Below, in pieces: positions 42,192-50,766 of a stretch of DNA of 64,000 nucleotides. Both the position numbers and the translations under genes were made by a program. Position 1 is the first letter of the stretch; the number at the start of each line of letters is the position of its first letter. A model generated the notes under the pieces. That model searched no databases. It was not told the origin of the DNA and was given only the letters and a program-made list of their open reading frames with translations. The DNA comes from Brevinema_A sp051647535 (GTDB lineage: Bacteria > Spirochaetota > Brevinematia > Brevinematales > Brevinemataceae): contig JBOFEA010000018.1 of the NCBI GenBank assembly GCA_051647535.1, positions 62,001-126,000 on the forward strand. The letters are read 5' to 3'.

Positions 42192-42614
42192 TTAACTGAA
42201 AATTTTGCTTATTCGTTCTAATACTTTATCTCTATCTAGAGGTTTGATAATATATCCTTTAGCACCTAATTTAATAGCTTCTTTTACAGTATCTGATGTT
42301 CCTAACGCGGTAACCATAATAACATTGATATCAGGATTAATTTCTCTAAGTTTTTTAAGAGTTGTCAATCCGTCCATTTCAGGCATAGTAATATCTAACG
42401 TGACTAGATCTACTCCGTTTTGTTGAGCTTTATATTTTGATAATGCTTCGGCACCGTCTAATGCTGTGTCGATGATAGCAAAATTTCTAGAAGATAATAT
42501 TTGAGCAAGTTGTTTTAAAATAAATTGTGAATCGTCAACACATAAGACACCTATTTGCTGACCGTTATTTTTTAAGCCGGATGGTAAACCGTCTTCACTT
42601 AATAAAATCTTCAT
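42192..42614 (-). CDS. cheY: Chemotaxis response regulator CheY
   Basis: A 140-residue single-domain receiver. An N-terminal extension of about 20 residues (MKILLSEDGLPSGLKNNGQQ) precedes the usual start of the fold, GVLCVDDSQFILKQL. The acidic pocket is DD (residues 27-28), the phosphoacceptor Asp is in LVTLDITMPEMDG (about residue 76), followed by MVTALG with the conserved Thr and IIKPLD with the Lys. CheY-P binds the flagellar switch. The extension is unusual for CheY. It follows cheX by 47 bases and is last in the operon, before a terminator. Confidence 0.9.
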   Translation of the reverse strand: MKILLSEDGLPSGLKNNGQQIGVLCVDDSQFILKQLAQILSSRNFAIIDTALDGAEALSKYKAQQNGVDLVTLDITMPEMDGLTTLKKLREINPDINVIMVTALGTSDTVKEAIKLGAKGYIIKPLDRDKVLERISKIFS

Positions 42615-42661
42615 AATATTATTCCTTTTTGTTTTAATTTTTCAGAGCCTATTTAATTTTA

Positions 42662-43129
42662 TTAATTATTTTCTTTAAAAGCAATATTAATATCTAAAAC
42701 TCCATAACCTGTATCAATAGGTATTATTAATGCTTCAATAGTCCCTGTCTCAAATATAAATATATTTGCCCCCGAAAGTAGAGTAGGAGGACTGAAGTTA
42801 AATGAACGGGAATCTTTTGCTAATTTGGTAACGGCACGACCTGTAATCATATTTGCGATTTCTGAAATTGTACTTCTAGCAAGCGTATTGAAACTGGAAA
42901 ACTGTTCGTTATTTAGTTTTTCTGATAGTAGTAATGCTGTACTTTCATTCATATCAAAAATAATTCTTCCGGATACATTACCTGTCACTCCTATAATAAC
43001 AGCAATTCCTTTCATTTCTTCGCCAATATTTTTGAGTTGGATTTGTCCGCGTTTTATAGGGCTGTTTAATATTTCGCTCATAATCTCAAATGTTGCTTCA
43101 ACAAACGGATTGATGTAATCTATCAACAT
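42662..43129 (-). CDS. cheX: CheX, CheY-P phosphatase
   Basis: A 155-residue CheX. The catalytic E-x-x-N is in TISEIANMITGRA, and the family's N-terminal INPFVEATFEIMSEIL and IIGVTGNVSGRIIFDM segments are clear. CheX dephosphorylates CheY-P and is the main phosphatase of spirochaete chemotaxis (Borrelia and Treponema), replacing CheZ. SD AAGGAA precedes ATG 43129. An apparent separate promoter with a homopolymer spacer lies upstream (43203-43231). Confidence 0.9.
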   Translation of the reverse strand: MLIDYINPFVEATFEIMSEILNSPIKRGQIQLKNIGEEMKGIAVIIGVTGNVSGRIIFDMNESTALLLSEKLNNEQFSSFNTLARSTISEIANMITGRAVTKLAKDSRSFNFSPPTLLSGANIFIFETGTIEALIIPIDTGYGVLDINIAFKENN

Positions 43130-43202
43130 AGATATTCCTTATTCTTTAATTGTTTTTAAACTTTTTTCGAAATGAATTATATTTGATAAAACCTCTTTTA
43201 AT

Positions 43203-43231
43203 AGTTTAATTCTTTTTTTTTTTTTTGTCAA
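43203..43231 (-). promoter_or_regulatory. Putative promoter of cheX-cheY with a homopolymer spacer
   Basis: On the minus strand, consensus TTGACA (43226-43231) and TAAACT (43203-43208) are separated by exactly 17 bases (43209-43225), of which 13 are consecutive A; with the last base of the -35 box they form an A14 run (plus-strand T14 at 43213-43226). The -10 match is weak. A slip of one or two bases in the tract would alter the spacer, so variable strength is possible. Confidence 0.45.
43213..43226. repeat. Homopolymeric T14 tract (A14 on minus strand)
   Basis: Fourteen consecutive T on the plus strand, in the 119-base gap between cheW and cheX. It is the longest homopolymer I noticed in the window and a candidate slippage site. 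Confidence 0.9.
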
Positions 43232-43248
43232 TAAAATTGGTCTCTTAA

Positions 43249-43782
43249 TCAGTCATTCATTTCTTTATTTTCTTTTATTAGGTATTGTAGTAACTGGGGT
43301 GCATCCATAACTAAAATATTTTCTTTTTCGTCCATAATAACGCCGATAAAAACAGTATCTTTTGACCATTTAGGCATATAAGTACCTTCATTATAATTTT
43401 TTACGGTTGCACTGATATTTTTATCGATTTGGTCTACTGAAATAGCAACTAATTTGTTTTTAAGTTGTAAAATAATAAAGTAAGATGAATCATTTGCAGG
43501 TATGATGGTTTGGATAGGATTTTGAGGGATTTTTTCTTCATGAAATCCCAAAAGCTTTTTTACAGAATATACGGGTATAATTTCCCCTCTGAGGTTGGTC
43601 ACTCCCAGCAAAGCAGGATGCGAATTAGGAACACGGAATATTTGTTTTTCCATAACAATATCTCTAATATACAAAATATCAACAGCATAAGGCTGTTTAA
43701 GTACACGAAATGTAATGGTGTGAAACAAAACACTATCTTTTTGATAGATATTCTGGGAATGTTCGTTTTGGATTTCTGACAT
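43249..43782 (-). CDS. cheW: Chemotaxis coupling protein CheW
   Basis: A 177-residue CheW domain that links receptors to CheA. It has TFRVLKQPYAVDILYIRDIV, FRVPNSHPALLGVTNLRGEIIPVYSVKKLLG (in pieces: LLGVTNLRGEIIPVYSV, the family signature) and LQLKNKLVAISVDQIDK. SD GAGG precedes ATG 43782. It is one base downstream of the cheA stop region and in the same operon. Length is typical. Confidence 0.94.
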   Translation of the reverse strand: MSEIQNEHSQNIYQKDSVLFHTITFRVLKQPYAVDILYIRDIVMEKQIFRVPNSHPALLGVTNLRGEIIPVYSVKKLLGFHEEKIPQNPIQTIIPANDSSYFIILQLKNKLVAISVDQIDKNISATVKNYNEGTYMPKWSKDTVFIGVIMDEKENILVMDAPQLLQYLIKENKEMND

Positions 43783-43783
43783 A

Positions 43784-46126
43784 TCAGCCTCTATAATAGT
43801 TATTGTTTTTTTTCAGGTGGTGGCGGATGATTTGAGGAATATCTAAAATATACCCTATTTCGCCATTTCCGACAATAGTTGCTGCGGCTAATCCGGGGCT
43901 GTAAACAAGTTTGTTATCTAATGCTTTGATTACAATATCTTGCTCTCCTAAAATTTCCGGTACAACAATACCGACTTGGCGGTTTGCATATCGAATAATA
44001 ATAACACAATAATCTCTGTAATTTGATAATTTGTCATGGTTTACTCGTTGTAATACTTCATGAGAAGGATGGGTGTTTTCTTCATTAAACAATGGTTCAA
44101 AGGTATCAATTCCATATAAAAATAGTGATAATGGAATGAGAGGAATTAATTGACCTCTGAATTCTAAAGCATAATAATGACTAAGCCGTTTTAAATCGAT
44201 AATATTCAACATAACGGTTTCTTCAACAGAAGCAATAGGAATAACATAATTAATACCACCAACAATAATCAGCAATCCTTGAATAATCGCAAGAGTTAAA
44301 GGAAGTTGAATTTTCATTGTTGTACCTAGGCCTTTATCCGAGTATATACTGACTGTTCCGCCTAGATCTTGAATTGTTCTATTTACTACATCCATTCCAA
44401 CGCCTCGTCCTGACAAATCAGATAGTTCTACGGCTGTTGAGAATCCGGGTTTAAATATTAAGGAAAAAATTTCTTGTTTGGAAAAGTGGGCAACTTCTTC
44501 TTCCGTTGCTAATCCTAATGCTATAGCTTTTTGTCTTATTTTGTTTGGATCAATACCTCGTCCGTCATCGCTAATTTCTATAAGGATCGAATCACCTTCT
44601 TGGTAAGCTTTTAAGCGAATAATGCCTACTTCAGGTTTGCCGATTTTTATTCGTTCGGAAGGAGGTTCGATTCCATGATCTAATGAATTTCTAATCATAT
44701 GCAATAATGGATCATAAAGGCTTCCGATCATACCTTTATCAATTTCAGTTTCACCGCCTTCGATAATGAGTTCTATTTTTTTATCTAATTGGGCGGCAAT
44801 ATCCCTTGTCAATCGAATGAAACGGGAGAATACGCTTTGAATAGGAACCATTCGGAGTGTCATCATTTGAGTTTGAAGAATGCTTGAGATACGAGATAAT
44901 TGTTGTTGGTATTCCAAATATTTATCAAATCCATTACTAATTTGAGTAAATGATTCACGAAGAAATTCATTTCTTTGTTTATTTTGGTCTTTATCTTCGT
45001 GGAGAGCAAGAGTTGTTGAGGAAGATAAAAAATTCCGCAAACTGTACCGCATATCTTGGATACTTTTTTCCAATTCGCTTTCAAATTGTGAAAATCCCGA
45101 TCTTACAATAACCAATTCTCCAAGTAGATTTAATAATTCATCAATACGTGAACTATCTACTTTTAGAGTTGTGCTTCGTTTGTCGATTATTTGTGAAGGA
45201 TGGGTTGGTTCATTGAAATCATGATGTATATCGTCAAAAATTTTTTGAGCAGTATTGGTTTTTTGTGATTGATTTTTATTGTTGGAACTACTGAAAGGTT
45301 CGGCATTTTCTTCTATTTCTCCAAACATACTTTTTTTCAAAGTCGTATAAAAATCATATGTTAACGGAGTTACGGAAATTTTTTCAATAACATTTGGAAG
45401 TTGTAGTTTGTTTTTGATGTATTCTGCTGGTTCTGTACTTGAAATAACAATATTAAGAAACGGTGTATATTCATAATCTAAACTTTCCGGTGAAGGATTC
45501 ATGATAAACGGTTCTGCAAAACTTCCAATTAATGCTGTAATTTCAATAGGTGCAACTTCCTTTAATTCGTATTCCTGATTAAAATTTATTTCAATAAAAA
45601 ATAACGGTTCACCTGCATCTAAGGATTCACGTATGCTTTTAAGCAGTTCATTTGTAAGACCAAAACGTGCTGCAATGGGAAGAGTAGGTCTTGCTTTATA
45701 CTTAGTGTTTGAATTATTAGGGGAAGAAGGTATTTGTCCGGCATTGTTTCTAAAATGTTCTAGTGTTTCAATTAAATAACGTATTTGCTGATTATTGGGT
45801 TTTTGGTTATTTTCGTAAACGTTGAGTAATTTTTCCAATTCGTCTTTTACTTTCAAAAGAAGAGTAATATCATTTTGAGTTAGTAAATATTTATGATTTC
45901 TCACCAAATCCAATATATCTTCTAAAATATGAGTAATATTTACAATATCCTTTAGTCCTACTGCTCCTGCACCACCTTTTATCGTATGTGCCACACGAAA
46001 CACAGTTGCAATAGAATTTGGATCGGTTAGATTTTTTTCTAAATTTAATAAACTTTCTTCGAAATTATTCAGTAGCATGTAGGCTTCGTCAAAAAAATCT
46101 TTAAGCAGATTGTTCCATTCACTCAT
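43784..46126 (-). CDS. cheA: Chemotaxis histidine kinase CheA
   Basis: A 780-residue CheA. The HPt domain has the phosphorylated His47 in FRVAHTIKGGAGAVGL. A middle region (about 150-290) with alternating beta and helical segments likely serves as the CheY/CheB-binding part. The dimerisation helices start near KVDSSRIDELLNLLGELVI. The ATPase has the N box HMIRNSLDHGIEPP, G1 EISDDGRGID, G2 LSGRGVGMDVV and GTTMKIQLPLTLAII. The C-terminal CheW-like domain is from about 645 onward. All catalytic elements are intact. SD GGAGG precedes ATG 46126, which overlaps the cheB stop (ATGA), so the two are translationally coupled. Confidence 0.96.
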   Translation of the reverse strand: MSEWNNLLKDFFDEAYMLLNNFEESLLNLEKNLTDPNSIATVFRVAHTIKGGAGAVGLKDIVNITHILEDILDLVRNHKYLLTQNDITLLLKVKDELEKLLNVYENNQKPNNQQIRYLIETLEHFRNNAGQIPSSPNNSNTKYKARPTLPIAARFGLTNELLKSIRESLDAGEPLFFIEINFNQEYELKEVAPIEITALIGSFAEPFIMNPSPESLDYEYTPFLNIVISSTEPAEYIKNKLQLPNVIEKISVTPLTYDFYTTLKKSMFGEIEENAEPFSSSNNKNQSQKTNTAQKIFDDIHHDFNEPTHPSQIIDKRSTTLKVDSSRIDELLNLLGELVIVRSGFSQFESELEKSIQDMRYSLRNFLSSSTTLALHEDKDQNKQRNEFLRESFTQISNGFDKYLEYQQQLSRISSILQTQMMTLRMVPIQSVFSRFIRLTRDIAAQLDKKIELIIEGGETEIDKGMIGSLYDPLLHMIRNSLDHGIEPPSERIKIGKPEVGIIRLKAYQEGDSILIEISDDGRGIDPNKIRQKAIALGLATEEEVAHFSKQEIFSLIFKPGFSTAVELSDLSGRGVGMDVVNRTIQDLGGTVSIYSDKGLGTTMKIQLPLTLAIIQGLLIIVGGINYVIPIASVEETVMLNIIDLKRLSHYYALEFRGQLIPLIPLSLFLYGIDTFEPLFNEENTHPSHEVLQRVNHDKLSNYRDYCVIIIRYANRQVGIVVPEILGEQDIVIKALDNKLVYSPGLAAATIVGNGEIGYILDIPQIIRHHLKKNNNYYRG

Positions 46127-47286
46127 ACATTTCCTCCAACTGAATTTGATTGTTCTAAAATTTGTCGGATTGCTAAGCCTATTTCGTCCTGTGCAAGAAT
46201 GATATCTGCTCCGTTTTCTTTTAATACTGCTTTAGGCATTCCCCATACTGCACTTGAGTCCTTATCTTGAGCGATTACTAATGCTCCTTTTTTTCTCAAG
46301 TTTGCTGCTCCGATTGCTCCATCTTTACCCATTCCGCTTAAAATAGCACATACTGCCTGTCCGCTGAATGATCCTAATAGATAATCAATAGCCAAATTGA
46401 TAGAAGGTTTGAAAGGATGGAGATCATAATTTTTATATTCCGAATAATACACAAATAAATTACCAAAACAATTTAATCTTCCATGTATTCCGCCTGGAAA
46501 TATGTAAATATTTCCCTTTTCCAAAGGCATATTGTGTCTCAATTCGTATGTTTTTATATTACTGATGCGTTCCAGCTCATTGGCAAACGAAAGGGTAAAT
46601 TTTTCCGGCATATGCTGGATAATGACTATCGGAACGGGAATATATGTTCCGGACAGCTGGGAAATGATTTTTTGAATTGCTTGAGGTCCTCCTGTCGACG
46701 CTCCTAAAATAATAATTTTGGGTTTGACAGGTTTGTTTTGTAATACTCCGGATAATTTATCCAAACCAATAGGGACATTAAATATATCTTTTTCTTGTTC
46801 TTGGGGAAACTCTGAATGTTCTAATTCTATCGTTGAATTTTCTAAAGAAGAACTAAGCAGTTTTCTTGTTTTTCGCGCGGTAATTCCTTGCTGGATTTTT
46901 GGAATTAATGTTTGATTTAATAGAGTTTGAATTTCTTCTAAGGAACCTTCCGGTTTTAATATAAAATCACAAAATCCAAAATCTACTGCTTTTTTAAATA
47001 AAGGATCTTCATGTTTTGCACGTGAACTGTAAATAATAATAAAAGGCCATAAAAATTTATTTATTTTTTCTTCAATTTGCTGTAAAACATACAATCCGTC
47101 CCCTTGATCCATTTCTAAATCCAAAATAATGACATCCGGAGATGATGAATGAATTTTATGAAATCCAATTTTTCCGTTTGATGCCATCCCGCATATTTCA
47201 AGTTCCGGATGAGTACTAATGATCCGAGTTAAGTAATTTCGTACAAGAACGGAATCATCAATAATAAGTATTCTGCCTTTTTTCAT
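46123..47286 (-). CDS. cheB: Chemotaxis methylesterase/deamidase CheB
   Basis: A 387-residue CheB with an N-terminal receiver domain (acidic DD at 10-11, phosphoacceptor Asp56 in VIILDLEMDQGDG) and a C-terminal methylesterase. The catalytic triad is Ser in LGASTGGPQAIQK, His in IIQHMPEKFTLSFA and Asp in LSGMGKDGAIGAA. The linker (about 130-190) is longer than usual and acidic. CheB demethylates receptor glutamates for adaptation. SD AGGAC precedes ATG 47286. It overlaps cheA by four bases. Together with CheR it implies methylation-based adaptation of the receptors. Confidence 0.95.
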   Translation of the reverse strand: MKKGRILIIDDSVLVRNYLTRIISTHPELEICGMASNGKIGFHKIHSSSPDVIILDLEMDQGDGLYVLQQIEEKINKFLWPFIIIYSSRAKHEDPLFKKAVDFGFCDFILKPEGSLEEIQTLLNQTLIPKIQQGITARKTRKLLSSSLENSTIELEHSEFPQEQEKDIFNVPIGLDKLSGVLQNKPVKPKIIILGASTGGPQAIQKIISQLSGTYIPVPIVIIQHMPEKFTLSFANELERISNIKTYELRHNMPLEKGNIYIFPGGIHGRLNCFGNLFVYYSEYKNYDLHPFKPSINLAIDYLLGSFSGQAVCAILSGMGKDGAIGAANLRKKGALVIAQDKDSSAVWGMPKAVLKENGADIILAQDEIGLAIRQILEQSNSVGGNV

Positions 47287-47295
47287 ATTTTTGTC

Positions 47296-48132
47296 CTAAT
47301 TATGGTAGAAAATGCATTTTGGAAGTATTACGGGTTTTAATTTTGTTGAAATATCAGAGAGTGTTTCAGATAGTCCTACATACAAATATCTATCTTTGTT
47401 TAAAGCATCTGCTAAATAATTGACAACAATTTTCTGCATTGTTTGGTCAAAATAAATTAATACATTTCTGCAGAAAATAATATCGAAATTTCTTGAAAAT
47501 GGAGGATTTAACAAATTGTGTTGTTGAAATTTAATCAAATTTTTTATACTTTGCGGAATGGTGAATGTTTCCACATTGTTACCAGCGTTCGGATTTATTT
47601 TAAGCAGGTAATAATATTCTTGAGGAATTTGATCTAATGCGCTAATACTGTAGGTGCCTTGAATTGCAGTTTGAAGAGAAACCGCATCAATATCTGATGC
47701 TTGAATCATAAATGTCCAATCAGTCCAATGATTTTTTTCAAAAAAATGTTTTAAGTATAATGCTATCGTATAAGGTTCTTCTCCGGAAGAACATCCCGCA
47801 CTCCAAATCGATATATGTTTAATAGTTTTATTTTTTTCTGCCAAATCCGGTAAAATATGGGTATCCAATGCATAAAATTGGTTGATACTTCTAAAAAATT
47901 GAGTATGATTTGTTGTGATATGGCCAATAAATTGGTACAGCTCTTTAGGGTTTTTCTGTAATAAATTAAGTAGTTCAATATCTGTGCATTGTTTTTCTTT
48001 AATGGAAGTTTGTATACGTTGATCCAATACTTTTATGTGATTTGGCGGAAATACTATTCCACTTGTGTTGTAGATAATTTTAGCAAATTGATCCAGCGTA
48101 TCTTTTTCGCTTTTATATGAATATTCTATCAT
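47296..48132 (-). CDS. cheR: Chemotaxis protein methyltransferase CheR
   Basis: A 278-residue CheR with an N-terminal helical domain (DQFAKIIYNTSGI, TTNHTQFFRSINQF, a family signature) and the SAM-binding IWSAGCSSGEEPYTIA. NLLNPPFSRNFDIIFCRNVLIYFD, here split as NLLNPPFSRNFD and FCRNVLIYFD, is canonical, and the end LYVGLSETL is conserved. It adds methyl groups to receptor Glu residues from S-adenosylmethionine. SD AGGA precedes ATG 48132. It sits in the operon between the unknown protein and cheB. Confidence 0.94.
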   Translation of the reverse strand: MIEYSYKSEKDTLDQFAKIIYNTSGIVFPPNHIKVLDQRIQTSIKEKQCTDIELLNLLQKNPKELYQFIGHITTNHTQFFRSINQFYALDTHILPDLAEKNKTIKHISIWSAGCSSGEEPYTIALYLKHFFEKNHWTDWTFMIQASDIDAVSLQTAIQGTYSISALDQIPQEYYYLLKINPNAGNNVETFTIPQSIKNLIKFQQHNLLNPPFSRNFDIIFCRNVLIYFDQTMQKIVVNYLADALNKDRYLYVGLSETLSDISTKLKPVILPKCIFYHN

Positions 48133-48148
48133 TATTTTTTCCTATAAG

Positions 48149-49006
48149 TTATGAGAGATCAAGGATATCATCAATTTGCTCGCTTAAATCATATTCAATA
48201 ATATCTGCAATAAGGATGAAATCTTTTTGCTCAAATGCTTGCAGAAGCTGTGCAGATAAATCTTTCAATGCTATTGCTTGTCCTTCTAGTTTTTTGTCTT
48301 CAGGAATTGATGCAGTATAACGGGTAAACATTTCTATAGTATCAATAACACCACATAATTTCTGCATTGCTTCAAAATCTTTTCCTGTTTGGAAAAGATA
48401 TGCTAAATCCGGTAAAGATTGTTGTGTTTCCTGCAGTTTATGAAATACACTTTCTTTGGAATGAGCAGAAATATTGGAAATTTTTTCCTGAAGTTGTTTC
48501 ATATACAATATCAATCCTTTTAGATTTCGCCCTAATTGTATTATTTCTTCAAGTGTTATGTTGTTGCATTCGTCCAGCTGTTTGATAAGATAACTTAAAT
48601 CCGCTCTAATTAATGTCATTTCGGTAGGTGGAAAAGGTACTGAAGCGGTAATAGCATCCAAGCTTTCTATAATCCATGCTAAACTAGATATTATTTCTTT
48701 ATGTTTTAAGACAGAACCATTCAATAATTCTGTAGAACCAACCTCTATCAATTGTATTCCTTCATCCAGTAACGATATAATCAAATCTGTTCTGGTATTT
48801 ACAGATAATTTAACAATTTCAATTTGTGATACAAGAATAGAAAGGATTTTTGGATCATCCATAGGGTAGTAAGTTCCATCTATATTCATATCTGAAATAA
48901 TCAAATCATGATCTAATTGTTTTTCTACAGCTTTAAGAAGGTGTTGTATTGTATCATCAGAATTTGCTGAAAATCCGATTTCAGTATCATTTACATATAA
49001 TTTCAT
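48149..49006 (-). CDS. Unknown protein heading the chemotaxis operon
   Basis: A 285-residue soluble protein with no signal or membrane segments. The first 70 residues look like a ubiquitin-like or beta-grasp fold (MKLYVNDTEIGFSANSDD, then SQIEIVKLSVNTR). The rest is mostly helical (SLLDEGIQLIEVGSTELL, FEAMQKLCGVIDTIEMF), ending in the acidic YDLSEQIDDILDLS. I do not recognise it. It is the first gene of the cluster, 16 bases upstream of cheR, so a role in chemotaxis signalling or receptor-array assembly is likely by context. The acidic C-terminus could be a docking peptide. SD is weak (CGGAT). Confidence 0.6.
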   Translation of the reverse strand: MKLYVNDTEIGFSANSDDTIQHLLKAVEKQLDHDLIISDMNIDGTYYPMDDPKILSILVSQIEIVKLSVNTRTDLIISLLDEGIQLIEVGSTELLNGSVLKHKEIISSLAWIIESLDAITASVPFPPTEMTLIRADLSYLIKQLDECNNITLEEIIQLGRNLKGLILYMKQLQEKISNISAHSKESVFHKLQETQQSLPDLAYLFQTGKDFEAMQKLCGVIDTIEMFTRYTASIPEDKKLEGQAIALKDLSAQLLQAFEQKDFILIADIIEYDLSEQIDDILDLS

Positions 49007-49077
49007 AAATTATCCGTTTGATTTTTATGTATATTGTATCTGAAATTTTCGTGTTTGTCTATTTTTTTACAAATGTT

Positions 49078-50766
49078 TTATAAACTTTTTAAAAGATTTA
49101 AAAATTCTTGTTTTAAATGGTTATGTTCTTTATCAACGGCTTTGATACATCCTTCACATTCTATTTTACTATTGCTGGAAAAGTAAAATTTAATTTTCGG
49201 TTCTGTTCCTGACGGTCGAGCAATAATTCTGGAATGATCCGACAGATGGAATGCAACAATATTTGATTTAGGAAGTCCTGTTTCGTCATTAATATAGTCT
49301 ATTACTTGTTCTACAGACACACTGCCAATAGTTTTAGGAGGATTTGATCTTAATGTATCCATAATTTTTTGGATTTTTTGAGTACCTTCTATTCCTTTAT
49401 ATACTTCGGAGTGTTGGGAGTCTTTATAGTATCCGTATTTTAGGGCGATATCCATTAATATATTATCGAGATATTTACCTTGCGATCTGTAATAAGCTGT
49501 TAATTCCGATATGATTGCAGCAGCTGAAATCCCGTCTTTATCCATAACATGGTTTGAAATATTGTATCCGTTGCTTTCTTCAAATCCAAATAAATAATTT
49601 TTTCCTTGTTTTTGAAGTTGAGAAATTTTATCAGCAATCCATTTAAATCCTGTTAATACATCAAAATAATCAATATTGTTTGCTTGAGCAATTTTTTTGA
49701 TTAAAGGAGTTGAAACGATAGTACTGACAATATAAGGGTTATTTAATTTTTTATTTTCAATTAAGTAATGTGCAATTAAAATACCAATTTGATTACCATT
49801 TAAGATTTCGTATTTTTTGTTTGAAGAAAGATATACTACACCGATGCGGTCGGCATCTGGATCTGTTGCTAATAATAGATCAATGCTATTTTTTTCAGCT
49901 TGGGAAATTCCTAACTCCAATGCTTCTGGTTCTTCTGGGTTTGGGTAAGGTGCGTATGGAAATGTACCGTCAGGAGTTGATTGTTCTTTGACAACAGTAG
50001 TGTTTTGAAATCCGAATTTATTTAACAATTCTGGAGTTATTCGATATCCGCAACCGTGAAGAGGTGAATATAAAATTGAAATTTTTGTAGAACTGCAAAC
50101 TTCAGGATGGAGAGAACATTTTTGTATTTCATTAATGTATTGTTCAAAATATTTGTCGCAATAAGCAAATAAGGGTGAGTTTTTTGCTTCTTCGAAGGAA
50201 ACTGTTTTTACATCGGATAAGGATGTTTTTTCCACTTCAATGATAACGTTTTTATCTGCCGGAGGGACAAGCTGTCCACCTGATGATCCAAACACTTTAT
50301 AACCGTTATATTCTTTAGGATTATGTGAAGCAGTGTTCATAATACCTGCAAATGCTCCTAATTGAATAATAGTATAAGAAATAATAGGAGTGGCACAAAT
50401 GTCTTCAAAAAAGTATACGTTAATACCATTGGCAATTAATACCGATGCGGCTTCTTGAGCGAATTCTAATGAAAAAATTCTTGAATCTCTTGCAATAACA
50501 ACTCCTTGATGTTGTCCTTGGTGTTCAATGATATAATTTGCCAATCCTTGAGTGACTTTTCTTATGTTATAAATATTCATCCGATTGGTACCAGCACCTC
50601 TAATGCCACGAAGTCCCCCTGTACCAAATTCTAATTCTTTCCAAAATCGATCGGTTAATTCTTGTTCGTTGTTTTGTTCAATCAATTGTTGAATTTCTTC
50701 CCTTGTTGATTGGTCGTATTCGGAAGTTGTCCAAATTTGTGCTTTTTTGAGAATTTCGTTATTCAC
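49078..50766 (-). CDS. Phosphoglucomutase/phosphomannomutase
   Basis: A 562-residue alpha-D-phosphohexomutase. The active phosphoserine loop is GIMNTASHNPKEYNGYKVF, with the Ser in TASHNP. The metal loop is TDPDADRIGVVY, the sugar-binding loop GFEESNGYNI, and the phosphate-binding loop RPSGTEPKIKFYF. It interconverts glucose-1-P and glucose-6-P and links GlgC to glycolysis; mannose specificity cannot be excluded. The size fits the PgcA/YbbT long subfamily. The start is GTG 50766 with a strong AGGAGG, overlapping the upstream gene's stop by four bases (GTGA). Confidence 0.93.
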   Translation of the reverse strand: MNNEILKKAQIWTTSEYDQSTREEIQQLIEQNNEQELTDRFWKELEFGTGGLRGIRGAGTNRMNIYNIRKVTQGLANYIIEHQGQHQGVVIARDSRIFSLEFAQEAASVLIANGINVYFFEDICATPIISYTIIQLGAFAGIMNTASHNPKEYNGYKVFGSSGGQLVPPADKNVIIEVEKTSLSDVKTVSFEEAKNSPLFAYCDKYFEQYINEIQKCSLHPEVCSSTKISILYSPLHGCGYRITPELLNKFGFQNTTVVKEQSTPDGTFPYAPYPNPEEPEALELGISQAEKNSIDLLLATDPDADRIGVVYLSSNKKYEILNGNQIGILIAHYLIENKKLNNPYIVSTIVSTPLIKKIAQANNIDYFDVLTGFKWIADKISQLQKQGKNYLFGFEESNGYNISNHVMDKDGISAAAIISELTAYYRSQGKYLDNILMDIALKYGYYKDSQHSEVYKGIEGTQKIQKIMDTLRSNPPKTIGSVSVEQVIDYINDETGLPKSNIVAFHLSDHSRIIARPSGTEPKIKFYFSSNSKIECEGCIKAVDKEHNHLKQEFLNLLKSL

